16,049 nucleotides of DNA from an uncultured Lachnospiraceae bacterium (GCA_910588895.1 CAJUSS010000080.1:1-16049); one strand, 5' to 3'; positions 8,006 to 15,051 are shown, numbered from the stretch's first letter. Notes: generated by a model from the letters alone, not told the origin. Program-made: numbers and translations.

Positions 8006-8845
8006 AGAGACCTGCAGGATCACGATCGATGCATTATCCTTCTCCTCTTCCTGGCTCTGGTTGACCAGCTCGATCATCTGGAACGCCTTTTCCTGGCAGC
8101 TCCCTGCCCCTGCAAGGCAGTCCTCCAGATCCTTCCATCTGGCCACCTCATACAGGCCATCGCTCATCAGCACCACATACTCCCCTCCATACAGGGTGAT
8201 GGGTGTATCAAAAAACTCGATCTGGCGGAACCCGTCCTGCCCCACCACATTATACAGGCGGTGCTGGTCCAAGAGCGAGACGGCTTCCTGCCGGGTCAGC
8301 TTTCCCTCTTCATACTTCTGTCGGGCCAGGACCCCGATGGTGTGGCCGGAGGTGACCGGGACCAGCTCCCGGTCCCGATAGACGGCCACCTTCACATTTC
8401 CCACCACCGCATAGTAGAGCTTCCGGTCTTTGACCATCACCGCGGCCACGGATGCGCAGCCCTGCCCTTCCTCCAGCTGCTCCAGGATCTGCTGGTTGGC
8501 TCCATGGAATGCTCTGCGCAGAAAATACTGGGGATTATAGAAGGCGTTCCGGTCTTCAAAGATCTCCTGGAATACCTGCACCGCGGTCCGGGCGGCGAAC
8601 TTCCCGCCAAAACGCTTCCCCATCCCATCGGCCAGGACCGCTAAGGTCCCGTCCTCTGTCTCGGTGATCCCATACTCGTCTTCCTGCACCTCCCGGTCCC
8701 CGATCGTTTTCGACGCCCCGGACACGCACCATCTTGCCTGCCGGCGTCCTTTCCTTTTGGAGGTCGATGCCAGAAAGCCCCGCAGGGTCAGCAATGTCGT
8801 TCCAACTATGATCAACAGGATGATCGCTCTCTCAGGGATCGTCAT
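8003..8845 (-). CDS. Membrane-anchored PP2C-type Ser/Thr protein phosphatase
   Basis: This 280-residue protein has one N-terminal membrane helix (about residues 7-22) followed by a PP2C domain. Metal and catalytic motifs are mostly present: QEDEYG (54-59), LADGMG (71-76), LMSDGL (226-231) and KDNASIVIL (269-277). The usual GDS/GDA is GNV at 149-151, so the position thought to hold the third metal in bacterial PP2C enzymes is Asn instead of Asp. It would remove phosphate from Ser/Thr, probably countering a kinase not found here. The start at 8845 has GGAGGAG four bases upstream and overlaps the end of the FHA gene by 14 bases. With the FHA proteins it resembles the PppA/Fha control pair of some type VI systems; this parallel is inference. 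Confidence 0.9.
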   Translation of the reverse strand: MTIPERAIILLIIVGTTLLTLRGFLASTSKRKGRRQARWCVSGASKTIGDREVQEDEYGITETEDGTLAVLADGMGKRFGGKFAARTAVQVFQEIFEDRNAFYNPQYFLRRAFHGANQQILEQLEEGQGCASVAAVMVKDRKLYYAVVGNVKVAVYRDRELVPVTSGHTIGVLARQKYEEGKLTRQEAVSLLDQHRLYNVVGQDGFRQIEFFDTPITLYGGEYVVLMSDGLYEVARWKDLEDCLAGAGSCQEKAFQMIELVNQSQEEEKDNASIVILQVS

Positions 8846-9350
8846 GAGTCTCCTCCCACATAAAATTGTCGCCGCAGAAGGGCACGAACACGAACCGGCT
8901 CTCCCCCATCTCGATCAGGTCAAAGGCGCTCAGCACGGTAGGGGTATATACCGCTCCGTCATTGTGATAGACCAGGCCATTGCTGTCCCCCGGGAGCAGC
9001 ACGGTCTCTCTTTTTTTCGGGTCGAAGACAATGACCCCATGGTTCCGCCTGGAGATCTTATTGTCCCCCAGGATCTGGATATCCATATCGTCTGCCCGCC
9101 CGATGAAATTTTTCCCGTTCCGGATCTTATAGTCTTTTCCCTGGCGCGGCCCGGAGATGCAGACGATCCACCCGCATACGGGGGAGGTCTCCTGGGAGAA
9201 CAAGAGCTCTTCGATCTCCTCCCCGCTCCTCTCTCTCACCTCCTGCTTCTCCTTTGTCGCCGTCTCGATATTGCAGTATGGACACACGGTCCCATATCGC
9301 CTGGCTGAAAATAGATGCCCGTTCTGGCATCGGATCAGATTCCCGCTCAT
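8832..9350 (-). CDS. Soluble FHA-domain protein with N-terminal zinc ribbon
   Basis: This 172-residue protein begins with a likely zinc-binding cluster: C8, H12, C23 and C26 in CQNGHLFSARRYGTVCPYC. The FHA domain covers about residues 60-160 and keeps the phosphothreonine-binding features: FIGRADD (G84, R85), KISRRNHG (S100, R101, H104) and DSNGLVY (N124). FHA domains bind phosphothreonine peptides, so it should read the phosphorylation state set by a kinase and the adjacent phosphatase. There is no membrane segment. I start at ATG 9350-9348, preceded by GGGAG and a closer AAGGAGC; an open frame extends to 9455 but lacks a ribosome binding site and runs through a dyad. It overlaps the PP2C gene, so the two are probably translated together. 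Confidence 0.88.
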   Translation of the reverse strand: MSGNLIRCQNGHLFSARRYGTVCPYCNIETATKEKQEVRERSGEEIEELLFSQETSPVCGWIVCISGPRQGKDYKIRNGKNFIGRADDMDIQILGDNKISRRNHGVIVFDPKKRETVLLPGDSNGLVYHNDGAVYTPTVLSAFDLIEMGESRFVFVPFCGDNFMWEETHDDP

Positions 9351-9397
9351 GCTCCTTGGCTCCCTTTCTTTATTATCTCTTGTCATACCTGGTACAC

Positions 9398-9411
9398 TAT
9401 CTTGTAAGATA
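9398..9411. other. 14-bp dyad (TATCTT-GT-AAGATA)
   Basis: A perfect 6-bp inverted repeat with a 2-base centre lies in the 117-base gap between the two FHA genes. Its spacing suits a small protein-binding site better than an RNA hairpin. No promoter motif next to it is convincing, so an operator role is speculative. Confidence 0.3.
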
Positions 9412-9436
9412 CGTTTCTGATCCATTGTTTTTGTAT

Positions 9437-9455
9437 ATGGAGGGATCCGCTCCAT
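9437..9455. other. Inverted repeat ATGGAG-7-CTCCAT downstream of membrane FHA gene
   Basis: Six-base arms flank a 7-base spacer that contains GGATCC. It lies 13 bases past the stop codon of the membrane FHA gene. There is no T tract in the direction of transcription, so it may be an mRNA hairpin rather than a terminator. Confidence 0.3.
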
Positions 9456-9467
9456 CTTGTGCTTCCC

Positions 9468-10028
9468 CTAGCGCAGGAGGAGACGGTCCATCCCTACATA
9501 CAGACAGTCGCCTTTCTCTAAGCGGCAAGGCGTGTCCGCCGAAAGCCGATAGGCCTTTCCCCCGCCTGCTTTTTTCAAACGGAGCCCATTGGCGCTCCCC
9601 AGATCCTCCACATACCATCCCCCGGCGGAAAAGTTCAGCACCGCATGCTCCACATCCACCATACTGGCGAAGGGGCTCCGGCTTAAGTCGATATCCACCT
9701 GCTCCTCCCGCCTATCCCGCGCATCCCGACCGATCACTGCCGATGTCTTCCCATAAAGCTCCCAAGCCATCAGCTCCGTATCCTCCTCGCTCAGCAGGAC
9801 GATCTCCGTGATCGCTGCTCTTTTCAATCCCTCTGTGTCCGATCCGGTCCCTGCCCTCTGCCCCGTCTCCTTTTTGGTCCATGCCAAAAACAAAAAGACA
9901 ACAGCTATGGCTGCCGATACGCCCAGGCAAGCGATACGATAGCGCACTTGATCTGGATAAGCCCAGGCTACCGCGAAGATCGCCAGACTGATGCAGACGA
10001 TCATTTGATCCAAAAACCTCTTTCTCAT
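9468..10028 (-). CDS. Membrane-anchored FHA-domain protein
   Basis: This 186-residue protein has two predicted membrane helices (about residues 8-23 and 31-49) joined by a short turn, so the C-terminal FHA domain (about 90-186) should face the cytoplasm. FHA features are AVIGRD (G100, R101), SMVDVEHAVL (S122, H128) and DLGSANGLRL (N147). The spacing between the arginine and serine is longer than in the neighbouring zinc-ribbon FHA protein, with a basic insert (DARDRREEQ). It probably recruits a phosphothreonine protein to the membrane. It begins 15 bases after the sensor-like gene, with GGGGA upstream of ATG. It is the second of two FHA genes in a row and shares little sequence with the first outside the FHA motifs. 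Confidence 0.88.
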   Translation of the reverse strand: MRKRFLDQMIVCISLAIFAVAWAYPDQVRYRIACLGVSAAIAVVFLFLAWTKKETGQRAGTGSDTEGLKRAAITEIVLLSEEDTELMAWELYGKTSAVIGRDARDRREEQVDIDLSRSPFASMVDVEHAVLNFSAGGWYVEDLGSANGLRLKKAGGGKAYRLSADTPCRLEKGDCLYVGMDRLLLR

Positions 10029-10043
10029 CCTGTCCCCATACCT

Positions 10044-11837
10044 CTACTTTCGGTAGATATCGCTGAAATACTGATGGTCGATCTCAAAAAAGGGCGTTCC
10101 CCAATTCACATTCTCGATCGTCCCTTTGTGATAAAATACAACGAGTCCCTGTTCCGTTAAGGTGAATTTATTGATGTCATAATACTTGACCATATTCTCC
10201 TCATCCAAGATATGCTTGCCAATATACGTATACGGAGGGGTCAAGCGTTCATGATCCTCCTGTGCTTTCCCTATGGCAAAAAAGATATATCCCTCATAGA
10301 TCTCCCTCGGCACACAGAACAGATCGTCCAGGCACAGCTGTTCTCCTGTCTCTGCGGAGAACAGCAATGTATTAATATCATGCCTTTTCCCCCCAAGATG
10401 CTCCATATAGGTCAAACAGACATAACGGTCATCCACATATACATAAAATACTTTGAGCTGATAGATCCTCTTATCTATGAGCTGTCCGGCTATGACCTCT
10501 CTCCCTTTTTGGAGCGAGCTGTCCATGTATGCCTGGATGTTCCGGTTGATCTGCCCATACGCAGGGATCCGATCGTTGAACACAGGGAGGCTGATCGATA
10601 TCGCCCCGTTCTGATAGACCATCTCCCGGTCGATGTACGTCTCCCGGACCTCTTCCGGCGTGATATAGGGGATGAACACACTCCCATCCGGGAGGACGAA
10701 AGTATAGGGTCTGTCCGCTTCTGGAGGGTCCAGAAAGCTTGCGATCATGTGAGGCGACCTTTCCGCCTCCTCAAAGAGCATCATCTGCCCTGTCCCCTCA
10801 TCGTACCTATACCACAGCTCCCCACAGCCCTCCAGCATAGAGGACTTTACAAAGATCTGGCCATCCGGCGGCACCACATATCCCCTCACTTTTTCCAGGC
10901 CTTTTATAAGGACCTCCACCTGCAGGGTCGAAAGATCGATCCGCTCGATCAGATCACCCTCTCTTATATATACATGATCCCCATAAAACCGGCAGTCTTC
11001 GAGCTGCAGCTCTTTACCGCTCGTGAGCTCTCTTTCAGTCCCTTTATCTGCCGATCCCTGTCTAAGGCTATGCGTCTCTTTGTCTTCATCATACACTACA
11101 CGATACAGCACATCCCGATAGATACAGGTCTCATATATCGTATCCACTCCCTGCAGCAATGCTGTGGATCCCCCATCTGAGACGCAGACCGTTGAATACT
11201 GTATCGGCCCGCCGCCTACATGATCCCGCAGTTCCGCATAGACCGCTCTTCCATCCGATAGCAGATCGTCGCACACACGACCAGAGAGCAGCCGCGGTCC
11301 CTCCTCCCCGATCTTATAGGAATAGACATAGGAATAGTAAGAAGAGACATCCTCCGTATACCCTCTCACCGGGTCCTTGACCAAGCCGTCTTTGTCGTAT
11401 CTCTCCGAATACGCAGCGATATAATAGAACACATCATCCAACAGGGCGATATCTCTGATCGGCTGGTCGATGACCTGCTCCAGCCCTCCGCCATCCTTTT
11501 GGACCCGGTACAGTCTCTGTCCATCGGATACATTGATAAAATAGACATCATCCCCCACAACAAAGATGGCCCCCGGGATCTTTAGTGCTAACCGTCTCTT
11601 ATCACTCCCATCGGCAGCTGAAGAACACAGGTAGTAATGATCTGTCTGGCTCCTATAGTAGATCCGCCCGTCTGCCATGGTCAGATGATCCCCATTGCTC
11701 TGATCCATAAATAGATCGAATTGATATCCATCTCGGGTGCGATCGGTCTTGTTCCTGTGGATGATGCCGATGCCTGCCGTGAGCACTAAGATCATCATCA
11801 TCGCGATTCCACAGATCCATATCTTTTTTTCAATCAT
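10044..11837 (-). CDS. Membrane-anchored DUF5050-like / DUF3298-like extracytoplasmic protein
   Basis: About 597 residues. An N-terminal signal anchor (IWICGIAMMMILVLTAGIGI) is followed by a long extracytoplasmic region. The first part has repeated tyrosine-rich beta motifs (GRIYYRSQTD; DDVYFINVSDGQRLYRVQKDGG; DDVFYYIAAY) like DUF5050 beta-propeller proteins. The last about 180 residues look like DUF4163/DUF3298, the C-terminal domain known from RsiV and PdaC: INRNIQAYMDSSL, then FTLTEQGLVVFYHKGTI, then a terminal FFEIDHQYF. I prefer ATG 11837-11835 because GAGGA lies five bases upstream; ATGs at 11849 and 11840 are alternatives. It overlaps the end of the preceding frameshifted gene. Sitting beside FHA and PP2C genes, it may sense envelope state or contact for the machine; this is inference. 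Confidence 0.82.
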   Translation of the reverse strand: MIEKKIWICGIAMMMILVLTAGIGIIHRNKTDRTRDGYQFDLFMDQSNGDHLTMADGRIYYRSQTDHYYLCSSAADGSDKRRLALKIPGAIFVVGDDVYFINVSDGQRLYRVQKDGGGLEQVIDQPIRDIALLDDVFYYIAAYSERYDKDGLVKDPVRGYTEDVSSYYSYVYSYKIGEEGPRLLSGRVCDDLLSDGRAVYAELRDHVGGGPIQYSTVCVSDGGSTALLQGVDTIYETCIYRDVLYRVVYDEDKETHSLRQGSADKGTERELTSGKELQLEDCRFYGDHVYIREGDLIERIDLSTLQVEVLIKGLEKVRGYVVPPDGQIFVKSSMLEGCGELWYRYDEGTGQMMLFEEAERSPHMIASFLDPPEADRPYTFVLPDGSVFIPYITPEEVRETYIDREMVYQNGAISISLPVFNDRIPAYGQINRNIQAYMDSSLQKGREVIAGQLIDKRIYQLKVFYVYVDDRYVCLTYMEHLGGKRHDINTLLFSAETGEQLCLDDLFCVPREIYEGYIFFAIGKAQEDHERLTPPYTYIGKHILDEENMVKYYDINKFTLTEQGLVVFYHKGTIENVNWGTPFFEIDHQYFSDIYRK

Positions 11838-12240
11838 CATGTTCCTCATTCAATTCATTTATTTTATCATCAATCTCATTTACATAATCCGGATCCCCAC
11901 CACCATTGTATGCTTTTATCCCCTCATCCTCGGTTAATCGTCCATGTTCCTCATTCATCTTGTAGGCATACCACCCGATCCCAACTGCTATGCTCATATC
12001 TGGCGTTACTTTATCATAATAGTGATGATACTCACCATTCGCATCGACAGATAAAGTCCGCTCAAGTACTTTCCACTCACCGTTACCAAACCAGTCTTTT
12101 TCATTTTGTACTGGATTTCCATCATAATATAACGATACGTTTACAACATTTCCATTTAGATTGGTTGCAGAGATGACTTGCGGATCACTTCCGTAGTGAC
12201 TTTTCCCTGGGGCGTATCCATTGGAAACTGTCCTGAGCAT
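11830..12240 (-). CDS. Main body of a frameshifted gene; putative spike-tip or cargo-associated protein
   Basis: The open frame with a start codon encodes 136 residues beginning MLRTVSNGYAPG, but the same frame is open and protein-like for 38 more codons upstream (to 12354), reading HSEWDQADHKWIVEGALVVC and then TDAKIPGASSSK before MLRTV. No start codon lies in that stretch. The true start is probably the ATG at 12379 in another frame (separate entry), so the gene appears to be broken or read by frameshift near 12350-12353. A restored product would be about 182 residues. The GALVVCTDAK segment faintly resembles the small-residue/Cys start of PAAR-like proteins. The C-terminus is acidic (DKINELNEEHDD). 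I do not recognise the family. It overlaps the sensor gene by about 8 bases. Confidence 0.6.
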   Translation of the reverse strand: MLRTVSNGYAPGKSHYGSDPQVISATNLNGNVVNVSLYYDGNPVQNEKDWFGNGEWKVLERTLSVDANGEYHHYYDKVTPDMSIAVGIGWYAYKMNEEHGRLTEDEGIKAYNGGGDPDYVNEIDDKINELNEEHDD

Positions 12241-12307
12241 CTTCGAGCTGCTGGCACCTGGTATCTTCGCATCCGTACATACGACTAAGGCTCCTTCTAC
12301 GATCCAT

Positions 12308-12379
12308 TTATGGTCGGCCTGATCCCACTCTGAGTGGATCTCGATCCGTCCCCATCATCACCCCGGAAGACAACTCCAT
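12308..12379 (-). pseudogene. Out-of-frame 5' end of the frameshifted gene
   Basis: ATG 12379-12377 has an excellent AGGAGG at 12388-12393, eight bases upstream, and follows the preceding 208-aa gene by about 42 bases. It opens a frame of only 23 codons (MELSSGVMMG...) ending at TAA 12310-12308. Removing one base in the four-C run at 12350-12353 (GGGG on the coding strand) joins MELSSGVMMG to RIEIHSEWDQ and on into the frame of 11830-12240. A second possible start, ATG at 12404, needs a one-base insertion instead and has a weaker ribosome site. A sequencing error, a true mutation or a programmed +1 shift cannot be told apart here. Confidence 0.6.
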
Positions 12380-12421
12380 CACCTTCTCCTCCTGATCCTA
12401 TCATTTATAGGCTTTTCGCTT

Positions 12422-13048
12422 TTAATATACGTTCTTTAACTCTACCGGTACATACCCATAAATGCTATAATACCATCCGTCCCCCAGCTCTATCCGTTGT
12501 TCCTGATCGAGGGTTTTTATCTGACCAGATGGCACATATAGATAGGAAGCGATCTCATCCCCCTCATGGCATCGCACCTCCAGATAGTGCTCGCTTTCTT
12601 TCCGAGGATCGAATATATCCTGATCCCCGTGCAATACGACGCTTATGATCTCTTCTTTCTCTGCCATAAGATCCAAAAAATCCTTTAGATCGATCGACAG
12701 CCTGGCTACCTCCTCTCCTTCTACTGGTGTGAAATAGATATCCTTTCTATCTTCATCCATTGTGCGATAGTGATAAGCAACTTCTCCCTCCCACATCTTG
12801 CTCCCTGCATATTGGTGAAAGGTAAAATCCTGATCCCTGTCTTCTCGAAAGAACGTCTCCAGGCCTTTAAACCCTTCTCTGTTATCTGAAAAAAAGGCGG
12901 TCATATGCTCGATATCTTTATAGGTCTCATCCATCTCCTGCCCTGTCCGTTCAGAGAACGGATGCGATACAAGCAAGAACAAGATCGATATCCCGGATAG
13001 GATCCCTGCTGCCACCGCGCCAAGTGATGGTCCGATCTTTAATAACAT
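12422..13048 (-). CDS. Membrane-anchored 208-aa protein (second of a tandem pair)
   Basis: I do not recognise the family. An N-terminal membrane helix (about residues 10-28, GAVAAGILSGISILFLLV) is followed by a charged domain of about 175 residues, which probably lies outside the cytoplasm. It shares length, topology and order of motifs with the gene just upstream: a FF/YY-E helical segment near residue 65, a FLD helical segment near the middle, and a terminal DGWYY motif (GDGWYYSIYGYVPVEL here). The start at 13048 overlaps the upstream gene by 10 bases with AGGAG-type sequence just before it, so translation is coupled. Tandem membrane paralogues beside cargo genes could be immunity proteins, but this is position-based inference. 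Confidence 0.75.
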   Translation of the reverse strand: MLLKIGPSLGAVAAGILSGISILFLLVSHPFSERTGQEMDETYKDIEHMTAFFSDNREGFKGLETFFREDRDQDFTFHQYAGSKMWEGEVAYHYRTMDEDRKDIYFTPVEGEEVARLSIDLKDFLDLMAEKEEIISVVLHGDQDIFDPRKESEHYLEVRCHEGDEIASYLYVPSGQIKTLDQEQRIELGDGWYYSIYGYVPVELKNVY

Positions 13049-13665
13049 ACCTCTACTCCTGTCTCTACAAAGATATAGTACCAGCCATCCTCCAAAGGCT
13101 CGATCACAATGTTATCATAGAAGCTATCATCTATGATCGGGGATACGCCGGGGGAATATAGATAAAACGCACTCCGCGTAGTCCCCAGGTCCGCAGCGAT
13201 CGTCACGACCAGTATCCGTGAGGCTAAAGCAGTACGATCTGTATCAAGAAATATATGTATATCCTCCCAATGATCCCCGAAGATGGTGACCCTTGATCCT
13301 TCCCGAAAAAGACCATCTCCTTCTAAAAAATGATCCAGAAATCCTTTGGGGACATGCTCTTTAGCCGTAATGTATTCTTTATCGATATAGCTACTATAAC
13401 ACTTATATGTATCCTTTCCCGCAGGAGCAAAAGAAACATGTGAAAAGTCCCAATCTTCAATACGTTCATAATAGTCTTCCAACATCTCCATCTCTGTCCG
13501 ATACTTTTCAAATAATGCAGCCCCATGAGCCGCATCATAGATCAGACTATCTCCTTTTTGTGATCCCTTTTGGACATGCTGTGAATAGATAAAGATGATC
13601 GATCCACCGATCATGACCGAATAAAACAGTCCGAACCAGTATAAAGCCAGATAGCGTTTCCACAT
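13039..13665 (-). CDS. Membrane-anchored 208-aa protein (first of a tandem pair)
   Basis: I do not recognise the family. One N-terminal membrane helix (about residues 7-28, LYWFGLFYSVMIGGSIIFIY) precedes a soluble domain rich in acidic and aromatic residues. Shared marks with the next gene are equal length, the MLEDYYERIEDWDFS segment, a FLDHFLE helix, and the end (LEDGWYYIFVETGVEVCY). Overall identity looks low, so the duplication is old or the pair is under diversifying selection. AGGAG lies eight bases before ATG 13665-13663. It is separated from the upstream 195-aa gene by 68 bases with no clear terminator. Immunity, assembly or sensing roles are all possible. Confidence 0.75.
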   Translation of the reverse strand: MWKRYLALYWFGLFYSVMIGGSIIFIYSQHVQKGSQKGDSLIYDAAHGAALFEKYRTEMEMLEDYYERIEDWDFSHVSFAPAGKDTYKCYSSYIDKEYITAKEHVPKGFLDHFLEGDGLFREGSRVTIFGDHWEDIHIFLDTDRTALASRILVVTIAADLGTTRSAFYLYSPGVSPIIDDSFYDNIVIEPLEDGWYYIFVETGVEVCY

Positions 13666-13733
13666 TTATCCATCTCCTATCTTTAAGATCCAACTATATG
13701 AAGACTCCTTTTGCTTTTTTCAGTTTATAATGG

Positions 13734-14321
13734 TCATGCCAGTCCTCCTATCGGGACACGGCGTAAAACCTCCGGCTCATCCATATGATCCCCTGACAGG
13801 ATCTGCAGCTCGTCCTCCAAGGGCAATGCATGATCCAGCAACTGATCCATAGTATCCTCCAGCAGATGGAGAAAGACCTCCTGGAGCAACTTTTGATCGT
13901 CATCCAATAAGATCTTTTTCAAGTAGAACAACTCATAGCTCTCCAAACGGATAAACCTCTTTTTCAGGAAACACTCAACTTCTCTCATATCTCCATCGAT
14001 ATCCTTATATACCAGTTCTGGATACCAATAGACCTCACTCCTGTCTTCATCCAGATACAGGTCTCTGTCCGCCATCCCCAGGATCATCTCATAGCTCTCT
14101 GTATAGATGCTCGTCATCGGCCGGACCAGATAGATCGAACGGATCTTTTTTCCTTCTCCCCCGCTCCTTTTCTGCACCTGCTCTTTCTTCATCTCCATCA
14201 GCTTTATATCAAAACCAGGTTTCATCTCTTTGTAATGTCCTAAAAGAAAGCGCCGCTTCATCTCTGTCCGTTCATCCCAGTATCTCCTGATCGATCTTTC
14301 TAATTCTTGGATCCGATCCAT
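13734..14321 (-). CDS. Unrecognised soluble 195-aa protein
   Basis: I do not recognise this protein. It starts with a charged helix (MDRIQELERSIRRYWDERTE), has a middle beta-like segment (IRSIYLVRPMTSIYTESY), and ends with acidic helices (QEVFLHLLEDTMDQLLDH) and a short VLRRVPIGGLA tail. There is no signal peptide or membrane helix. I choose ATG 14321-14319 because AGGAG lies seven bases upstream; an ATG six codons earlier at 14339 has no such site. It lies in the accessory block between the 187-aa gene and the membrane pair, so a chaperone, adaptor or effector-related job is conceivable, but nothing in the sequence shows it. Confidence 0.7.
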   Translation of the reverse strand: MDRIQELERSIRRYWDERTEMKRRFLLGHYKEMKPGFDIKLMEMKKEQVQKRSGGEGKKIRSIYLVRPMTSIYTESYEMILGMADRDLYLDEDRSEVYWYPELVYKDIDGDMREVECFLKKRFIRLESYELFYLKKILLDDDQKLLQEVFLHLLEDTMDQLLDHALPLEDELQILSGDHMDEPEVLRRVPIGGLA

Positions 14322-14415
14322 CCCTTCTCTCCTTTTCATGGCCTATATAGCATGCCTTTGCTACCCAGTAATAGTATTCTATATGCGACTTTGCTTTCCT
14401 TTCTCGTCATAACCA

Positions 14416-14979
14416 TCACATTTCTTCTATTGCCATAAATATCTTTTCTATAATATTTTCCCAGTTACCTTTTTCTTTTGATGGACAATTAAACGTTGTA
14501 TAAAGTATAAAATCTTTCATTTTTATCAGACAGGCACGATTGTAGCTTTGCCCATCTATTTGGTGATCTCCATATCCAAACCAGCTCATCTCATTACCCT
14601 GATCAGTCTCTGCATTCGCCTGTCCTTTTATGATAAGTGAGGGATCTGCGTTCTTTAAAGCTGTCTGAAACTGCTTGGCCATGGCTTTTATATCTCCATC
14701 TTTTACCTCAAACCGATCGAAAGTAAAGTTTATCAATACATCCAGGCTACTCATGACGATCCTCGGCGCATATGTTGAGGGATACTTTACATTTTTTATC
14801 ACATCCGGCAAGATCATGAAATGCTTGGGCAATGGCAAGCGGATAGCAAGATCCGAAAATGTTGTATAGGTAAACCTGATCAGTTCATCGCCTACAAAAA
14901 TCCCGGTTTCTAGTGTAGTATGTTTTTTTCGCTCTCGTTCTCTTCTAGCCTCCAACAGCTCTTCATCATGATATCTCAT
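14416..14979 (-). CDS. Unrecognised 187-aa protein, possibly DcrB/Mog1-like fold
   Basis: A soluble protein of 187 residues starting with a charged segment (LLEARRERERKKHTT). From about residue 25 it has an alternating beta/alpha order: IRFTYTTFSDLAIRLPLP, MSSLDVLINFTFDRF, a helix (DIKAMAKQFQTALKN), then GNEMSWFGYGDHQIDGQ, then YNRACLIKMKDFILYTTFNC and a final helix. This order is reminiscent of the DcrB/DUF1795 (Mog1/PsbP) fold, which includes Eag chaperones of type VI effectors. The similarity is a pattern impression only and no diagnostic motif is present. GAGG precedes ATG 14979-14977. The neighbourhood of other unknown accessory genes would suit a cargo chaperone or immunity factor. Confidence 0.7.
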   Translation of the reverse strand: MRYHDEELLEARRERERKKHTTLETGIFVGDELIRFTYTTFSDLAIRLPLPKHFMILPDVIKNVKYPSTYAPRIVMSSLDVLINFTFDRFEVKDGDIKAMAKQFQTALKNADPSLIIKGQANAETDQGNEMSWFGYGDHQIDGQSYNRACLIKMKDFILYTTFNCPSKEKGNWENIIEKIFMAIEEM

Positions 14980-15028
14980 TGCTCTACCTCGCTTTTGACC
15001 TTAACCCATAACGGTTATATTGCTGACA

Positions 15029-15051
15029 TGATCTATCAACAGATCATTTTT
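15029..15051 (+). other. Hairpin plus T run, terminator-like on the plus strand
   Basis: TGATCT (15029-15034) and AGATCA (15041-15046) form a 6-bp stem with a 6-base loop, followed on the plus strand by TTTTT (15047-15051). No plus-strand gene ends here, and in the direction of the genes the A run comes first. The stem is AT-rich and weak, so function is doubtful. Confidence 0.25.

Noticed and set aside
7979..8644. Plus-strand 221-codon open frame opposite the PP2C gene
   Set aside because: It lies antisense to a clear PP2C domain and has no recognisable motif or ribosome binding site.
8664..9308. Plus-strand 214-codon open frame
   Set aside because: It is antisense to the FHA and PP2C genes; the FHA and zinc-ribbon motifs on the other strand explain the sequence.
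3767..9350. Type VII (WXG100) secretion locus, suggested by FHA genes in a Gram-positive
   Set aside because: No WXG100, EssC-type ATPase, YukD or EssB-like gene is present, while the VgrG proteins are clear.
9351..9455. Longer N-terminus for the zinc-ribbon FHA protein
   Set aside because: It lacks a ribosome site and passes through two dyads; the zinc ribbon begins right after ATG 9350.
10212..11180. Plus-strand 322-codon open frame
   Set aside because: It is a shadow of the DUF5050/DUF3298-like gene; the minus strand has the membrane anchor, domain motifs and a ribosome site.
14336..14410. 24-codon minus-strand frame overlapping the next gene as ATGA
   Set aside because: It has no ribosome binding site and no recognisable content; the start at 14321 explains the downstream gene better.
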